A DNA stretch of 64,000 bases from Vulcaniibacterium tengchongense (GCF_003814555.1 NZ_RKQN01000004.1:1-64000); one strand, 5' to 3'. Shown: positions 30,724 through 42,470, numbered from the stretch's first letter. The notes: generated from the letters alone by a model not told the origin. Program-made: numbers and translations.

Positions 30724-32019
30724 ATGGACTTCGTCAGCACCCGCGGCCAGACCCCGCCCGCGTCGATCGACCAGGCCCTGGTCGCCGGCCTCGCGCCCGA
30801 CGGCGGCCTGTACGTGCCCGAGTCGATCCCGCGCCTCGCCGCGACCGCCGCCGGCGATACCCTCGCCGACACCGCCGAGGCGGTGCTAGCGCCCTACTTC
30901 GCCGGCTCCTCGCTGCGCGACGCGCTGGCGGCGATCTGCGCCCAGGCCTATGCGTTCGACGCGCCGCTGCGGCCGCTGGCCGGCGACGGCGACTACCTGC
31001 TCGAGCTGTTCCACGGCCCGACCGCAGCGTTCAAGGACTACGCCGCGCGCTTCCTCGCCGAATCGCTGGCGCGGCTGCGCCCGGCGGACGCGGCGCCGAC
31101 GACGATCGTGGTCGCCACCTCCGGCGACACCGGCGCCGCGGTCGCCGCCGCGTTCCACCGCCGCCCCGGCTTCGAGGTGGTCGTCCTCTATCCGGACGGC
31201 CGCGTGTCGCCGCGCCAGGCGCACGGGCTGGGCTGCTGGGGCGACAACGTGCGCGCGTTCCGGGTGCAGGGCACGTTCGACGACTGCCAGCGGCTGGCCA
31301 AGCAGGCGCTGGCCGACGCCGCGCTGCGCGCGCGGGTGCCGCTGGGCTCGGCCAACAGCATCAGCCTCGGCCGGCTGCTGCCGCAGGCCGCCTACTACGC
31401 GCATGCCGCGCTGCGCTTCCACGCCGCCCACGGGCAGGCGCTGAACTTCGTCGTGCCCACCGGCAACCTCGGCAACGCCTGCGCCGCCTTCCTCGCCCGG
31501 CGCATGGGCCTGCCGGTCGGCGAGATCGTGCTGGCCAGCAACGCCAACGACGTGCTGCCGCGCTACTTCGCCGGCGAGGACTACCTGCCGCGGCCGACCG
31601 TGGCCACGCTCGCCAACGCGATGGACGTGGGCGCGCCGAGCAACTTCGAGCGCCTGCGCCATTGGCACCGCGACGATGCGCACCTGCGCGCCTCGATGCG
31701 CGCGTTCGCGATCGACGACGCGACCATCGCCGAAACCATCCGCGAGGCGCCCGCGCGCCACAGCATCGTGCCCTGCCCGCACACCGCCACCGGCGTGCGC
31801 GTGCTCGAGCGCCTGCGCGCCCAGGGCGACACGCGGCCGTGGGCGGTGGTGGCGACCGCGCATCCGGCCAAGTTCGAGGGCATCGTCGAACCGTTGGCCG
31901 GCCGCACGATCGAACCGCCGCCGGCGCTGGCCGCCAGCCTGGCCCGGCCGGCCCGCGCGGAACCGCTGCCGGCCGACTACGCCGCGCTGCGCGAGCGCCT
32001 GGCGCGGCCCCATGAATGA
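30724..32019 (+). CDS. thrC: Threonine synthase
   Basis: 431 residues. Converts O-phosphohomoserine to threonine with PLP. N-terminus FVSTRGQTPPASIDQALVAGLAPDGGLYVPE is typical; the PLP lysine is in ELFHGPTAAFKDYAARFLAE near residue 109; the phosphate loop ATSGDTGAA and PLGSANSISLGRLLPQ follow. C-terminal part lacks the longer extension of plant types, as in E. coli. Preceded by ggatcccgaacc, with no strong ribosome site. The ilv leader promoter begins 61 nt downstream and no terminator is seen between, so read-through from thr into the ilv leader is likely. Confidence 0.96.
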   Translation: MDFVSTRGQTPPASIDQALVAGLAPDGGLYVPESIPRLAATAAGDTLADTAEAVLAPYFAGSSLRDALAAICAQAYAFDAPLRPLAGDGDYLLELFHGPTAAFKDYAARFLAESLARLRPADAAPTTIVVATSGDTGAAVAAAFHRRPGFEVVVLYPDGRVSPRQAHGLGCWGDNVRAFRVQGTFDDCQRLAKQALADAALRARVPLGSANSISLGRLLPQAAYYAHAALRFHAAHGQALNFVVPTGNLGNACAAFLARRMGLPVGEIVLASNANDVLPRYFAGEDYLPRPTVATLANAMDVGAPSNFERLRHWHRDDAHLRASMRAFAIDDATIAETIREAPARHSIVPCPHTATGVRVLERLRAQGDTRPWAVVATAHPAKFEGIVEPLAGRTIEPPPALAASLARPARAEPLPADYAALRERLARPHE

Positions 32020-32043
32020 GCATCGCGTCACGCCTCGACATCG

Positions 32044-32079
32044 TTGCAGAAGAAACTGCGCGAGTTGCACGAGAAACTG
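32044..32079 (+). repeat. Tandem 15-bp direct repeat before ilv promoter
   Basis: TTGCAGAAGAAACTG (32044-32058) and TTGCACGAGAAACTG (32065-32079) repeat with a 21-bp period, two helical turns, and end directly at the -35 box. A degenerate single copy precedes the thr -35 box. Position and spacing suit binding of a regulator on one DNA face. Confidence 0.55.
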
Positions 32080-32109
32080 TTGACACGCCGCGAAGAGGCG
32101 TGCTTATCT
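32080..32109 (+). promoter_or_regulatory. Promoter of ilv operon leader
   Basis: -35 TTGACA (32080-32085), 18-bp spacer, -10 TTATCT (32104-32109). Leader ATG at 32117 is 8 nt further, so the transcript likely starts at the ATG. Confidence 0.7.
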
Positions 32110-32116
32110 CGCCCAC

Positions 32117-32293
32117 ATGACGCAGCGCAGCAACCATCCGCATCACGCCCTAAGCCGGCCGCAGGGCCGCGCCGCGGCGCCGCGCGCTGCCTCCCCGACC
32201 GCCCCCGGGAAGCCCGTGCCGCTCGCGGCCGCGCTCATTCTTGGTCTCGTACTTATTACCGGGCTTGCCAGCGCGGAGTACGGGTTTGCGTAA
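32117..32293 (+). CDS. ilvL: ilv operon leader peptide
   Basis: 58 codons, ending 106 nt before ilvD. Codons 40-50 read Leu-Ile-Leu-Gly-Leu-Val-Leu-Ile-Thr-Gly-Leu: five leucines, two isoleucines, a valine and a threonine, exactly the products controlled by the operon and the pattern of ilv attenuators. The tail (residues 51-58) ends in YGFA before TAA. The first codons, MTQRS, resemble those of the thr leader peptide, and again there is no Shine-Dalgarno site. The Arg/Ala-rich middle is not recognised. Ribosome stalling at these codons would control the terminator at 32324. Confidence 0.8.
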   Translation: MTQRSNHPHHALSRPQGRAAAPRAASPTAPGKPVPLAAALILGLVLITGLASAEYGFA

Positions 32294-32323
32294 GTAGAAA
32301 AGCGAATCCAGGTCGAAGAATCC

Positions 32324-32363
32324 AAGACCCCGCGCTCCGACCAGGCGCGGGGTCTTGCGTTTT
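32324..32363 (+). terminator. ilv attenuator terminator
   Basis: Perfect 12-bp stem AAGACCCCGCGC / GCGCGGGGTCTT (32324-32335, 32345-32356), 9-nt loop, then GCGTTTT. It lies 30 nt after the leader-peptide stop and 36 nt before ilvD. Confidence 0.88.
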
Positions 32364-32399
32364 CCGGCCCCGAAAAACCGCATCGAGGACCGACGCACC

Positions 32400-34328
32400 G
32401 TGAGAAGCAACGCCATCAAGCAAGGCCCCGCCCGCGCTCCCGCCCGCGCGATGCTGCGCGCCGCCGGGCTCGACGACGCGGCGATCGACCGGCCGCTGGT
32501 CGCGGTGGTGCACACCTGGACGGACGTGTCGCCGTGCAACCTCACCCTGCGCGAGCTGGCGCAGCACGTGCGCGAAGGCGTGCGCGAGCACGGCGGCACG
32601 CCGATCGAGTTCAACACCGTCGCGGTCACCGATGGCATCGCGATGGGCACCGACGGCATGCGCGCCTCGCTGGCTTCGCGCGAGACCATCGCCGACTCGA
32701 TCGAGCTGGCGGTCAGCGGCCACTGCCTCGACGCGATGGTGCTGCTGGTCGGCTGCGACAAGACCATCCCGGCGGCGGCGATGGCGGCGGCGCGGCTCGA
32801 CATCCCGACCGTGATCCTCTACGGCGGCACCATCCTGCCCGGGCATTGCCGCCAGGACGGCACCGACAAGCCGCTGACCGTGCAGGACGTGTTCGAGGCG
32901 GTGGGCGCGCATTCGGCCGGCCGGATCGACGACGCCGAGCTGCACCGCATCGAGTCGCACGCCTGCCCCGGCGCCGGCGCCTGCGGCGGCCAGTTCACCG
33001 CCAACACCATGGCGATGGTGCTGACCTTCCTCGGCCTGTCGCCGCTGCAGCTCAACGACATCCCGGCGGTGCACGCCGACAAGCCGGCGGCGGCGCGCCG
33101 CTGCGGGGCGCTGGCGATGCGGCTGTTGCGCGAAGGCGGGCCGAGGCCGCGCGCCCTGCTCTCCCCCGCCGCGCTGCGCAACGCGGCGCGCGCGGTCTCG
33201 GCCACCGCCGGCTCGACCAACGCGGCGCTGCACCTGCTGGCGATCGCGCACGAGGCCGGCGTGCCGTTCGACCTGGAGGAGTTCGAGGCCGCCGCGAGCA
33301 CGCCGGTGATCGCCGACCTGAAGCCCGGCGGCCGCTACACCGCCGCGGAGATGTACGAACAGGGCGGCACCGCCCTGGTGGCGCGCGAACTGCGGGCGGC
33401 CGGTCTGATCGAGGACATTCCCACGGTCACCGGCCGCTGCTTTTTCGCCGAGCTGGACGCCGCGTGCGAATCCCTCGCGAAAGCCGCAGCCGCGGGCGGG
33501 GACTCGAACGCGGCGCGGGACGTGGTGCGCCCGGTGTCGGACCCGATCAAGCCGCGCGGCGGCTACTCGATCCTGTACGGCGACCTCGCCCCGGAGGGCT
33601 GCATCGTCAAGCTGGCCGGCCACGGCCGCGAGCGCTTCGAGGGCACGGCGCGGGTGTTCGACTCCGAGGAGGCCGCGTTCGCCGCGGTGCAGGCGCGGCG
33701 GATCCGCGCCGGCGACGTGGTGGTGATCCGCTTCGAAGGCCCGGCCGGCGGCCCCGGCATGCGCGAGATGCTGGCGGTGACCGCGGCGCTGGTCGGCCAG
33801 GGCCTGGGCAACGACGTCGCCCTGATCACCGACGGCCGCTTCAGCGGCGCCACCCACGGCTTCATGGTCGGCCACATCGCGCCGGAAGCGGCGCGCGGCG
33901 GGCCGATCGCGCGCCTGCGCGACGGCGACCGCGTGCGCATCGACGTGCGCGCGCGGCGCATCGACGCGGTCGGCGTCGACCTGGCCGCGCGCGAACCGGT
34001 GCGGATCGCGCCGCGCGTGACCACCGGCGTGCTGGCCAAGTACGCGCGTCTGGTCGGCTCGGCCGCGCGCGGTGCGGTGACCGCGCCGGGCCCGATCGAT
34101 CCGAACTTCCAGGAACCCTCGTTCCACCCCGCAAGCGCGACGCCGAGCGAAGCGGCTCCCATCGGCCACGACCTTCCCCTCGCGCGCCTGCGGGGGAGCG
34201 ATGGGGTGGAGGCCTCCGGCGCGACGCCTTCCCGCGCCTCCGCCCCTCACCCCCACCCTTTCCCGCAAGCGGGAGAGGGAGAACCAGGTTCCCGCCCCAT
34301 CCACATCGCCCTCCAGGAAACGCCATGA
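32400..34328 (+). CDS. ilvD: Dihydroxy-acid dehydratase
   Basis: 642 residues. Dehydrates 2,3-dihydroxy acids in valine and isoleucine synthesis, with an iron-sulfur cluster. Cys-bearing motifs GCDKTIPAA and [18 protein letters not shown] are intact, as is [22 protein letters not shown] near the end. The start is GTG at 32400 with GAGGA ten bases upstream; the frame is also open from TTG at 32355, inside the terminator. About 60 residues after the normal end (GAVTAPG) are an odd tail; the DNA there contains a REP-like palindrome, so the tail ([15 protein letters not shown] and similar) is read-through of intergenic sequence. Overlaps ilvC by 4 nt (ATGA). Confidence 0.95.
   Translation: MRSNAIKQGPARAPARAMLRAAGLDDAAIDRPLVAVVHTWTDVSPCNLTLRELAQHVREGVREHGGTPIEFNTVAVTDGIAMGTDGMRASLASRETIADSIELAVSGHCLDAMVLLVGCDKTIPAAAMAAARLDIPTVILYGGTILPGHCRQDGTDKPLTVQDVFEAVGAHSAGRIDDAELHRIESHACPGAGACGGQFTANTMAMVLTFLGLSPLQLNDIPAVHADKPAAARRCGALAMRLLREGGPRPRALLSPAALRNAARAVSATAGSTNAALHLLAIAHEAGVPFDLEEFEAAASTPVIADLKPGGRYTAAEMYEQGGTALVARELRAAGLIEDIPTVTGRCFFAELDAACESLAKAAAAGGDSNAARDVVRPVSDPIKPRGGYSILYGDLAPEGCIVKLAGHGRERFEGTARVFDSEEAAFAAVQARRIRAGDVVVIRFEGPAGGPGMREMLAVTAALVGQGLGNDVALITDGRFSGATHGFMVGHIAPEAARGGPIARLRDGDRVRIDVRARRIDAVGVDLAAREPVRIAPRVTTGVLAKYARLVGSAARGAVTAPGPIDPNFQEPSFHPASATPSEAAPIGHDLPLARLRGSDGVEASGATPSRASAPHPHPFPQAGEGEPGSRPIHIALQETP
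34246..34281. repeat. REP-like palindrome inside ilvD 3' end
   Basis: CTCACCCCCACCCTTTCCCG followed by CAAGCGGGAGAGGGAG: arms CCCGC / GCGGG around AA, then matching C-rich/G-rich flanks. It is read in frame as [13 protein letters not shown] in the IlvD tail. A similar G/C-rich palindromic tract (CTCGCGCGCCTGCGGGGGAG) precedes it near 34176-34198. Confidence 0.6.
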
Positions 34329-35377
34329 CCGCTCAGCACACACCCAAGATCGCCATCGTCGGCTACGGCAGCCAGGGCCGCGCGCACGCGCTCAACCTGC
34401 GCGACTCCGGCTTCGACGTCACCATCGGCCTGCGCCCCGGCGGCCCGACCGAACTCAAGGCCCGCGCCGACGGCTTCGTGGTCAAGTCGCCGGCCGAGGC
34501 GGTCAAGGGCGCCGAACTGGTCGCCGTGCTGACGCCGGACATGGTGCAGCCGCAGCTGTACGGCGAGGTCATCGAGCCGAACATCGCCCGGGGCGCCTGC
34601 CTGCTGTTCGCGCACGGCTTCAACGTCCATTACGGCCAGATCGTGCCGCGCGAGGACCTCGACGTGGTGCTGGTCGCGCCGAAGGGCCCGGGCGCGCTGG
34701 TGCGGCGCGAGTACGAGATCGGCCGCGGCGTGCCGGCGGTGTACGCGGTGCACCAGGACCGCAGCGGCCAGGCCGAGCAGCTCGCCCTCGGCTACTGCGC
34801 CGGCATCGGCGGCGCGCGCCAGAACGCGATCAAGACCACCTTCAAGGAAGAGACCGAGACCGACCTGTTCGGCGAGCAGGCGGTGCTGTGCGGCGGCGCC
34901 GCCAAGCTGGTGCAGGCCGGCTGGGAAACCCTGGTCGAGGCCGGCTACCAGCCGGAGATCGCCTACTACGAGTGCCTGCACGAACTGAAGCTGATCGTCG
35001 ACCTGTTCTACGAGGGCGGCATCACCCGCATGCACGAGTTCATCAGCGAGACCGCGCAGTACGGCGCGCTGACCCGCGGCCCGTACGTGGTCGACGACGG
35101 CGCCCGCGCGCAGATGAAGAAGATCCTGAGCGAGATCCAGGACGGCACCTTCGCCCGCCAGTGGATCGCCGAGTACGCCGCCGGCAACGCCCACTACAAG
35201 GCGATGAAGCAGGCCGACCTCGAGCATCCGATCGAGGCGGTCGGCAAGAAGCTGCGCGCGAACATGAAATGGCTGTCCAGCGCCCCACCGAAGCCGGAAA
35301 AGAGCATCGAGCCTGCTTTCGGAGCGAAGGGTCCGCACATGGACGTGCGGGATTTCGCGCAGGAAGCGCAAGCGTGA
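34325..35377 (+). CDS. ilvC: Ketol-acid reductoisomerase, class I
   Basis: 350 residues, class I (short) form. Isomerises and reduces acetolactate and acetohydroxybutyrate using NADPH and Mg2+. Nucleotide-binding [13 protein letters not shown], loop LRPGG, then [23 protein letters not shown] and [18 protein letters not shown] (metal and active-site region). Class II helical knots are absent. ATG overlaps the ilvD stop; its own stop overlaps the ilvG GTG by 4 nt. C-terminal residues after [10 protein letters not shown] form a short acidic tail. The KARI loop with Arg and Gly favours NADPH, but this is inference from sequence. Confidence 0.97.
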   Translation: MTAQHTPKIAIVGYGSQGRAHALNLRDSGFDVTIGLRPGGPTELKARADGFVVKSPAEAVKGAELVAVLTPDMVQPQLYGEVIEPNIARGACLLFAHGFNVHYGQIVPREDLDVVLVAPKGPGALVRREYEIGRGVPAVYAVHQDRSGQAEQLALGYCAGIGGARQNAIKTTFKEETETDLFGEQAVLCGGAAKLVQAGWETLVEAGYQPEIAYYECLHELKLIVDLFYEGGITRMHEFISETAQYGALTRGPYVVDDGARAQMKKILSEIQDGTFARQWIAEYAAGNAHYKAMKQADLEHPIEAVGKKLRANMKWLSSAPPKPEKSIEPAFGAKGPHMDVRDFAQEAQA

Positions 35378-37116
35378 ATGCCGCCCGCTGGCTGGCGCAG
35401 GCCCTGATCGCCGAAGGCGTGGACACGCTGTTCGGCTACCCGGGCGGCGCGATCATGCCCTTCTACGACGCCCTGCACGCCTCGCCGCTGAAGCACGTGC
35501 TGGTCCGTCACGAGCAGGGGGCGGCGTTCGCCGCCAACGGCTACGCGCGGGCCAGCGGGCGCGTCGGCGTATGCGTGGCCACCTCCGGCCCGGGCGCTTC
35601 CAACCTGGTCACCGGCATCGCCGACGCGATGCTGGACTCGGTGCCGATGGTGGTCATCACCGGCCAGGTGCCGACCACGCTGATGGGGACCGACGCGTTC
35701 CAGGAGCTGGACGTGTTCGGCATGACCATGCCGATCGTCAAGCACAGCTTCCTCGCCCGCCGGGTCGAGGACCTGCCGCGGATGGTCGCCGAGGCGTTCC
35801 GCATCGCCCGCTCCGGCCGGCCCGGCCCGGTGCTGATCGACCTGCCCAAGGACGTGCAGGTCGCCGACGCCGCGCACCTGCCCGCGCACGCGCCGCTGCC
35901 GGTGGAGGCGCCGCCGCGGCCGTCCGATGCCTCGCTGCATGCGGCGCTGGCGCTGATCGCGCAGGCGCACAAGCCGGTGGTCTACGGCGGCGGCGGCATC
36001 GCCCTGGGCGAGGCGGTGCCGGCGTTCCGCACCTTCGTCGATGCCACCCAGATCCCGACCGTGCTGACCCTGCGCGGCCTCGGCGCGCTGCCGGCGCAGC
36101 ATCCGCTGAACCTGGGCATGCTCGGCATGCACGGCAGCCGCGCGGCCAACCTGGCGGTGCAGGAGGCCGACCTGCTGATCGTGGTCGGCGCCCGCTTCGA
36201 CGACCGCGCCACCGGCAAGCTGGCCGAGTTCGCGCCGCACGCGCGCGTCGTGCACATGGACCTGGACGCGGCGGAGATCTCCAAGCTGCGCCATGCCGAC
36301 GTCGGCGTGCGCGGCGACATCCGCCACAGCCTGACCGCGCTGACCCTGCCCTGCGCGGCGCACCTGCACGGCCGCCACGGCGCCGCCCGCCGCGGCTGGC
36401 GCGCGGCCTGCCAGCAGCGCGCGCGCGAGCACGCCGCGCGCTACGACGCGCCGGGCGCGACGGTGTACGCGCCGGCGCTGCTGAAGCGGCTGTCGGAGCT
36501 GGCGCCGGACGCGGTGGTCTCCTGCGACGTCGGCCAGCACCAGATGTGGGTCGCCCAGCACTGGCAGTTGGCCGACCCGCGCAGGCACCTGACCAGCGGC
36601 GCGCTCGGCGCGATGGGCTTCGGCCTGCCGGCGGCGATCGGCGCGCAGCTGCAGGACCCGGCCGCGCAGGTGGTCTGCGTCAGCGGCGACGGCTCGTTCC
36701 TGATGAACGTGCAGGAGCTGGCGACGCTGCGCCGCTACCGCCTGCCGGTGAAGATCGTGCTGCTGGACAACCAGGCGCTGGGTATGGTCCGGCAGTGGCA
36801 GGAGCTGTTCTTCGACAAGCGCTATTCCGAGATCGACCTGTCCGACAACCCCGACTTCGGCGCGATCGCCCGCGCGTTCGGCATCCAGGCCCTGCAGGTC
36901 GAGCGCGCCGACGAGGTCGAGGACGCGCTGGCCGCGCTGCTGGCCGCCGACGGGCCGGCGCTGCTGCACGTGGCGATCGACCAGGCCGCCAACGTCTGGC
37001 CGCTGGTGCCGCCGAACCACAACAACGCGCAGATGCTCGACCCGGCGCTCGACGCCGCGGCCGACGCGCGCGCCGCCTCCCCCTCCGAGGACTCCCGCCA
37101 TGCGATACCAGCTTGA
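35374..37116 (+). CDS. ilvG: Acetolactate synthase large subunit (catalytic)
   Basis: 580 residues. TPP enzyme joining two pyruvates, or pyruvate and 2-ketobutyrate. Catalytic glutamate in [22 protein letters not shown]-unrelated FAD region present; TPP-binding [17 protein letters not shown]...VLLDN in the C-terminal domain; the whole frame is intact, unlike the frameshifted ilvG of E. coli K-12. Start is GTG at 35374, overlapping the ilvC stop (GTGA) with aggaag upstream; no earlier ATG is in frame. Followed by ilvM with 17-nt overlap, so the two subunits are translated together. Called ilvG because its partner is an IlvM-type small subunit. Confidence 0.95.
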   Translation: MNAARWLAQALIAEGVDTLFGYPGGAIMPFYDALHASPLKHVLVRHEQGAAFAANGYARASGRVGVCVATSGPGASNLVTGIADAMLDSVPMVVITGQVPTTLMGTDAFQELDVFGMTMPIVKHSFLARRVEDLPRMVAEAFRIARSGRPGPVLIDLPKDVQVADAAHLPAHAPLPVEAPPRPSDASLHAALALIAQAHKPVVYGGGGIALGEAVPAFRTFVDATQIPTVLTLRGLGALPAQHPLNLGMLGMHGSRAANLAVQEADLLIVVGARFDDRATGKLAEFAPHARVVHMDLDAAEISKLRHADVGVRGDIRHSLTALTLPCAAHLHGRHGAARRGWRAACQQRAREHAARYDAPGATVYAPALLKRLSELAPDAVVSCDVGQHQMWVAQHWQLADPRRHLTSGALGAMGFGLPAAIGAQLQDPAAQVVCVSGDGSFLMNVQELATLRRYRLPVKIVLLDNQALGMVRQWQELFFDKRYSEIDLSDNPDFGAIARAFGIQALQVERADEVEDALAALLAADGPALLHVAIDQAANVWPLVPPNHNNAQMLDPALDAAADARAASPSEDSRHAIPA

Positions 37117-37336
37117 TCTGACCCTGCGACGAGCCGAAGGCGCGCTGGTGCGGGTACTGGGCGCGGCCGAGCGCCGCGGCTTCCGCCCGCTCGCGGTCGA
37201 CGGCGAGGCCCAGCCCGACGGCGACCGCTGGCACCTGCGCCTGACCGTCGAAGGCGACCGCGCCGACGAGAACCTGCGCAGCCAGCTCGCCAAGCTCTAC
37301 GACTGCCTCGCGGTGGAGGTGTCGCCATGTCGATGA
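37100..37336 (+). CDS. ilvM: Acetolactate synthase small subunit, IlvM type
   Basis: 78 residues. A single ACT-fold regulatory domain; the sequence [31 protein letters not shown] follows the IlvM pattern (the family is about 85 residues). It should bind IlvG and modulate its stability and feedback sensitivity (IlvM enzymes are typically less valine-sensitive). ATG at 37100 overlaps the end of ilvG by 17 nt and its own end overlaps ilvE by 10 nt, showing tight translational coupling. No long IlvH/IlvN-type second domain, so leucine/valine feedback at that domain is absent. Confidence 0.9.
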   Translation: MRYQLDLTLRRAEGALVRVLGAAERRGFRPLAVDGEAQPDGDRWHLRLTVEGDRADENLRSQLAKLYDCLAVEVSPCR

Positions 37337-38310
37337 ACGACAAGGCGTACGCCGCCGCCGAAGGCCGGCGAACGGGCGGAACCGACCCCGAGGCCGGCGA
37401 CTTCTCGGTCGCCTCCGCGGCGGCGGTCGCGCAGCCGAAGCCGCTGATGCTGTGGTTCGACGGCGCGCTGGTTCCCGCCGACGCGCCGCAGGCGCCGCTC
37501 ACCAGCCACGCGCTGCACTACGGCACCGGCGTGTTCGAGGGCATCCGCAGCTACGCCACGCGCGATGGCGCGGCGGTGTTCCGCCTGCCCGAACATTTGG
37601 AGCGGATGCGCCGGGGCGCCGAGCTGCTGGGCATCGAGTTCGACCTGGCGCAGGCCTTCGACGCGACCCTGCAAACGCTGCGCGCGAACGGCCACCGCGA
37701 CGCCTACATCCGCCCGCTGGCCTGGCTGGGCACCGGCCTCGACGGCATCACCGTCGGCCTGGACGTGCCGGGCCTGCGCCGGCACCTGATGGTGCTGACC
37801 CTGCCGACGGTGGTACACCTCAACGGCAAGCGCGCGCGACTGACGGTGTCGCCGTGGCGGCGCAACCCGGCCTCGTCGCTGCCGCCGCTGAAGCTGTGCG
37901 GCGCCTACGTCAACTCGATCCTGGCCAAGCGCGACTCGCGCCTGCGCGGCTTCGACGAGGCGCTGTTCGTGGACGGCGAGGGCTACGTGGTCGAGTGCAC
38001 CGGCGCCAACGTGTTCATGGTCAAAGGCGGCCGGGTCACCGCGATCGAGCACCCGGACGCACTGCCCGGCATCACCCGCGACACGGTGATCGCGCTCAGC
38101 GGTGCCGAGTCGCGCCCGGTCACCCACCACGAGCTGCTCGACGCCGACGAGGTGTTCGTCTGCGGCACCGCCGCCGAGGTGGCGCCGGTCAGCGCGCTGG
38201 ACCGGCGCGAATTCGGCGACAACCCGGTCACGCGCGAGCTGCAGGCGCTGTACGCGCGCGTCGTGCGCGGCGAGGAGCCGGCCCACGCGCACTGGCTGAC
38301 GGCGGTCTGA
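37327..38310 (+). CDS. ilvE: Branched-chain amino acid aminotransferase
   Basis: 327 residues, PLP fold-type IV. Transaminates 2-keto acids to leucine, isoleucine and valine. Motifs: HALHYGTGVFEGIRSY, then the long-form linker with WRRNPASSLPPLKLCGAYVNS (PLP lysine in KLCG), DEALFVDGEGYVVECTGANVFMV and LPGITRDTVIAL, with EVFVCGTAAEVAPV. Some 30 N-terminal residues precede the family start, so an internal start is possible; the ATG at 37327 is kept because it overlaps ilvM. D-amino acid or lyase activity is not expected. The position in the operon supports the assignment. Confidence 0.94.
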   Translation: MSMNDKAYAAAEGRRTGGTDPEAGDFSVASAAAVAQPKPLMLWFDGALVPADAPQAPLTSHALHYGTGVFEGIRSYATRDGAAVFRLPEHLERMRRGAELLGIEFDLAQAFDATLQTLRANGHRDAYIRPLAWLGTGLDGITVGLDVPGLRRHLMVLTLPTVVHLNGKRARLTVSPWRRNPASSLPPLKLCGAYVNSILAKRDSRLRGFDEALFVDGEGYVVECTGANVFMVKGGRVTAIEHPDALPGITRDTVIALSGAESRPVTHHELLDADEVFVCGTAAEVAPVSALDRREFGDNPVTRELQALYARVVRGEEPAHAHWLTAV

Positions 38311-38314
38311 GGCG

Positions 38315-39429
38315 ATGGACGGCGATTCCCCCGACGTAGGCGAAGTACGCGTCTCCGCCGCCGACGTGCTGGCGGCGCAAGCGCGCCTGCGCCGCTACCT
38401 GCCGCCGACGCCGCTGCACCATGCCGAGCGCTTCGGCTGCTGGCTGAAGCTGGAGAACCTGCAGCGCACCGGTTCGTACAAGGTGCGCGGCGCGCTCAAC
38501 GCGCTGCTGGCCGCGCGCGAACGCGGCGACCACCGCCCGGTGATCGCCGCCTCGGCCGGCAACCATGCGCAGGGCCTGGCCTGGGCCGCCTACCGCCTCG
38601 GTGTCAACGCGATCACGGTGATGCCGCGCGGCGCGCCGCAGACCAAGATCGCCGGCGTCGCCCACTGGGGCGCCACGGTGCGCCTGCACGGCGACAGCTA
38701 CGACGAAGCCAAGGCCTTCGCCGCCGAACTGGCGGCGCAGAACGGCTACCGCCTGCTGTCGGCCTTCGACGACCCGGACGTGATCGCCGGCCAGGGCACG
38801 GTCGGGCTGGAGCTGGCGGCGCTGATGCCGGACGTGGTGCTGGTGCCGATCGGCGGCGGCGGGCTCGCCGCCGGCGTCGCGCTGGCGCTGAAGGCGCAGG
38901 GGGTGAAGGTGATCGGCGCGCAGGTCGAGGGCGTCGATGCGATGCGCCGCGCGCTGAACGGCGAGGCCGGCCTGCGCGAGCCGCGGGCGACCTTGGCCGA
39001 CGGCGTGCGGGTGAAGGATCCCGGCCGGCTGACTCGGCGCATGCTCGCCGACCTGCTCGACGACATCGTCGTGGTGCGCGAGGCCGAGCTGCGCGAGACG
39101 CTGGTGCGGCTGGCGCTGGAGGAGCACGTGATCGCCGAGGGCGCCGGCGCGCTGGCGCTGGCCGCCGGGCGCCGCGTCGCCGGCCGGCGCAAGTGCGCGG
39201 TGGTCTCCGGCGGCAACCTCGACGCCGGCGTGCTCGCCCAGCTGCTGTCCGACGTGCGCCCGCGCGCGCCGCGCCGGCCGCGCCGGCGCCAGCGCGAACT
39301 GCCGGCGCAGGCCGTCGCGGAGCCGGCCATCGCCACCTTGATTCCCGCCGCCCAGAGTTCCGCTTCCTTTTCCGCACCACCGCCGCGCGCCGTTGCCCCC
39401 GCGCGCGCGCACGACGAGGAGATTTACGC

Positions 39430-39433
<4 letters not shown>
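38315..39433 (+). CDS. ilvA: Threonine dehydratase, without C-terminal regulatory domain
   Basis: 372 residues. Deaminates threonine to 2-ketobutyrate, first step to isoleucine, PLP-dependent. PLP lysine in [12 protein letters not shown], glycine loop IGGGGLAAG, and SAGNHAQG are present. Biosynthetic IlvA of E. coli is about 514 residues with two ACT-like domains; here the protein ends after the catalytic domain (about residue 320) with a 50-residue Arg/Pro/Ala-rich, low-complexity tail, so isoleucine feedback by that domain is unlikely. Because it lies in the ilv-leu operon, a biosynthetic role is preferred to a catabolic (TdcB) one. Overlaps leuA by 4 nt. Confidence 0.9.
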
Positions 39434-40989
<1,556 letters not shown>

Positions 40990-41036
40990 CGACGGGAACG
41001 GAAGACGAGCAACGAGAACCGAGAGAACGCCCGCCC

Positions 41037-42470
41037 ATGACGCCCAAGACCCTGTTCGACAAACTGTGGGACGCCCACGTCGTCGCGCCCGAGAGCGACG
41101 CCGCGCCCGCGGTGCTGTACATCGACCTGCACCTGATCCACGAGGTGACCTCGCCGCAGGCCTTCGCCGAGCTCGACGCGCGCGGCCTGCCGGTGCGCCG
41201 CCCCGACCGCACCAAGGCCACGCTCGACCACTCCACCCCGACCCTGCCCCCCGGCGCCGACGGCAAACGGCCCTATGCGAGCGCCGAGGCGCGCGCGCAA
41301 GTCGACAGGCTGCGCCAGAACTGCGCCCGCCACGGCGTCGAGCTGTTCGACTACGACAGCCCGCACCGCGGCATCGTCCACGTGATGGGCCCGGAGCTGG
41401 GCCTGACCCAGCCCGGCATGACCATCGTCTGCGGCGACAGCCACACCGCCACCCACGGCGCGTTCGGCGCGCTGGCGTTCGGCATCGGCACCAGCGAGGT
41501 CGGCCACGTGCTGGCCACCCAGTGCCTGCTGCAGCGCAAGCCCAAGACGCTGGCGATCAACGTCGAAGGCGAGCTGCGCCCGGGGGTGACGGCGAAGGAC
41601 CTGATCCTGCACGTGATCGGCGTGATCGGCGTCGGCGGCGGCACCGGCCACGTCATCGAGTACCGCGGCTCGGCCATCCGCGCGCTGTCGATGGAGGAGC
41701 GGATGACGGTGTGCAACATGTCGATCGAGGCCGGCGCCCGCGCCGGCCTGGTGGCGCCGGACGACGCCACGTTCGATTACCTGCGCGGCCGGCCCTGCGC
41801 GCCGCAGGGCGCGGCGTTCGACGCCGCGGTCGAGCGCTGGCGGCGGCTGCGCAGCGACGAGGGCGCGCGCTTCGACCGCGAGGTGCACATCGACGCCGGC
41901 GACATCCTGCCGACCGTCACCTGGGGCACGCACCCGGGCCAGGTCGCGGCGGTGTCCGCGCGGGTGCCGGCCGCGGCCGGCAGCGACGAGGCCAAGGCGC
42001 GCGAGTACATGGGCTGGGAACCCGGCGCGGCCCTGGCCGGGCGGCCGGTCGACGTGGTCTTCGTCGGCAGCTGCACCAACTCGCGTCTGTCGGACCTGCG
42101 CCAGGCCGCGGCGGTGCTGCGCGGCCGGCGCGTGCACCCGCGCGTGCGCATGCTGGTGGTGCCGGGCTCGGAGCGGGTGAAGCGCGAAGCGGAAGCCGAG
42201 GGCATCGACGCGATCGTGCGCGCCGCCGGCGCGGAATGGCGCGAACCGGGCTGCTCGATGTGCATCGCGATGAACGGCGACCTGGTAGGCCCCGGCCAGC
42301 TCGCGGTCTCCACCAGCAACCGCAACTTCGAGGGCCGCCAGGGCAAGGGCGCGCGCACCGTGCTGGCCTCGCCGCTGACCGCGGCGGCCTGCGCGGTGGC
42401 CGGCGAGATCGTCGACCCGCGGCCGTACCTGGCCGCGGAGCGGCCGTCGGTATCGCTGGAGGTCGCCTGA
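41037..42470 (+). CDS. leuC: 3-isopropylmalate dehydratase large subunit
   Basis: 477 residues. Aconitase-fold isomerase, with LeuD, turning 2- into 3-isopropylmalate. The N-terminal [13 protein letters not shown] and [20 protein letters not shown], the [4Fe-4S] cysteines (Cys in VGSCTNSR and the pair in [12 protein letters not shown]) and the terminal [19 protein letters not shown] all match the family. Follows leuA by 47 nt, with several gag/gaac purine runs upstream. The substrate-binding pattern fits isopropylmalate rather than homoaconitate. Confidence 0.97.
   Translation: MTPKTLFDKLWDAHVVAPESDAAPAVLYIDLHLIHEVTSPQAFAELDARGLPVRRPDRTKATLDHSTPTLPPGADGKRPYASAEARAQVDRLRQNCARHGVELFDYDSPHRGIVHVMGPELGLTQPGMTIVCGDSHTATHGAFGALAFGIGTSEVGHVLATQCLLQRKPKTLAINVEGELRPGVTAKDLILHVIGVIGVGGGTGHVIEYRGSAIRALSMEERMTVCNMSIEAGARAGLVAPDDATFDYLRGRPCAPQGAAFDAAVERWRRLRSDEGARFDREVHIDAGDILPTVTWGTHPGQVAAVSARVPAAAGSDEAKAREYMGWEPGAALAGRPVDVVFVGSCTNSRLSDLRQAAAVLRGRRVHPRVRMLVVPGSERVKREAEAEGIDAIVRAAGAEWREPGCSMCIAMNGDLVGPGQLAVSTSNRNFEGRQGKGARTVLASPLTAAACAVAGEIVDPRPYLAAERPSVSLEVA

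Noticed and set aside
35374-37116. ilvG frameshift like that of E. coli K-12
   Set aside because: The frame is open from the GTG to the stop with all TPP and catalytic motifs, so the enzyme should be functional.
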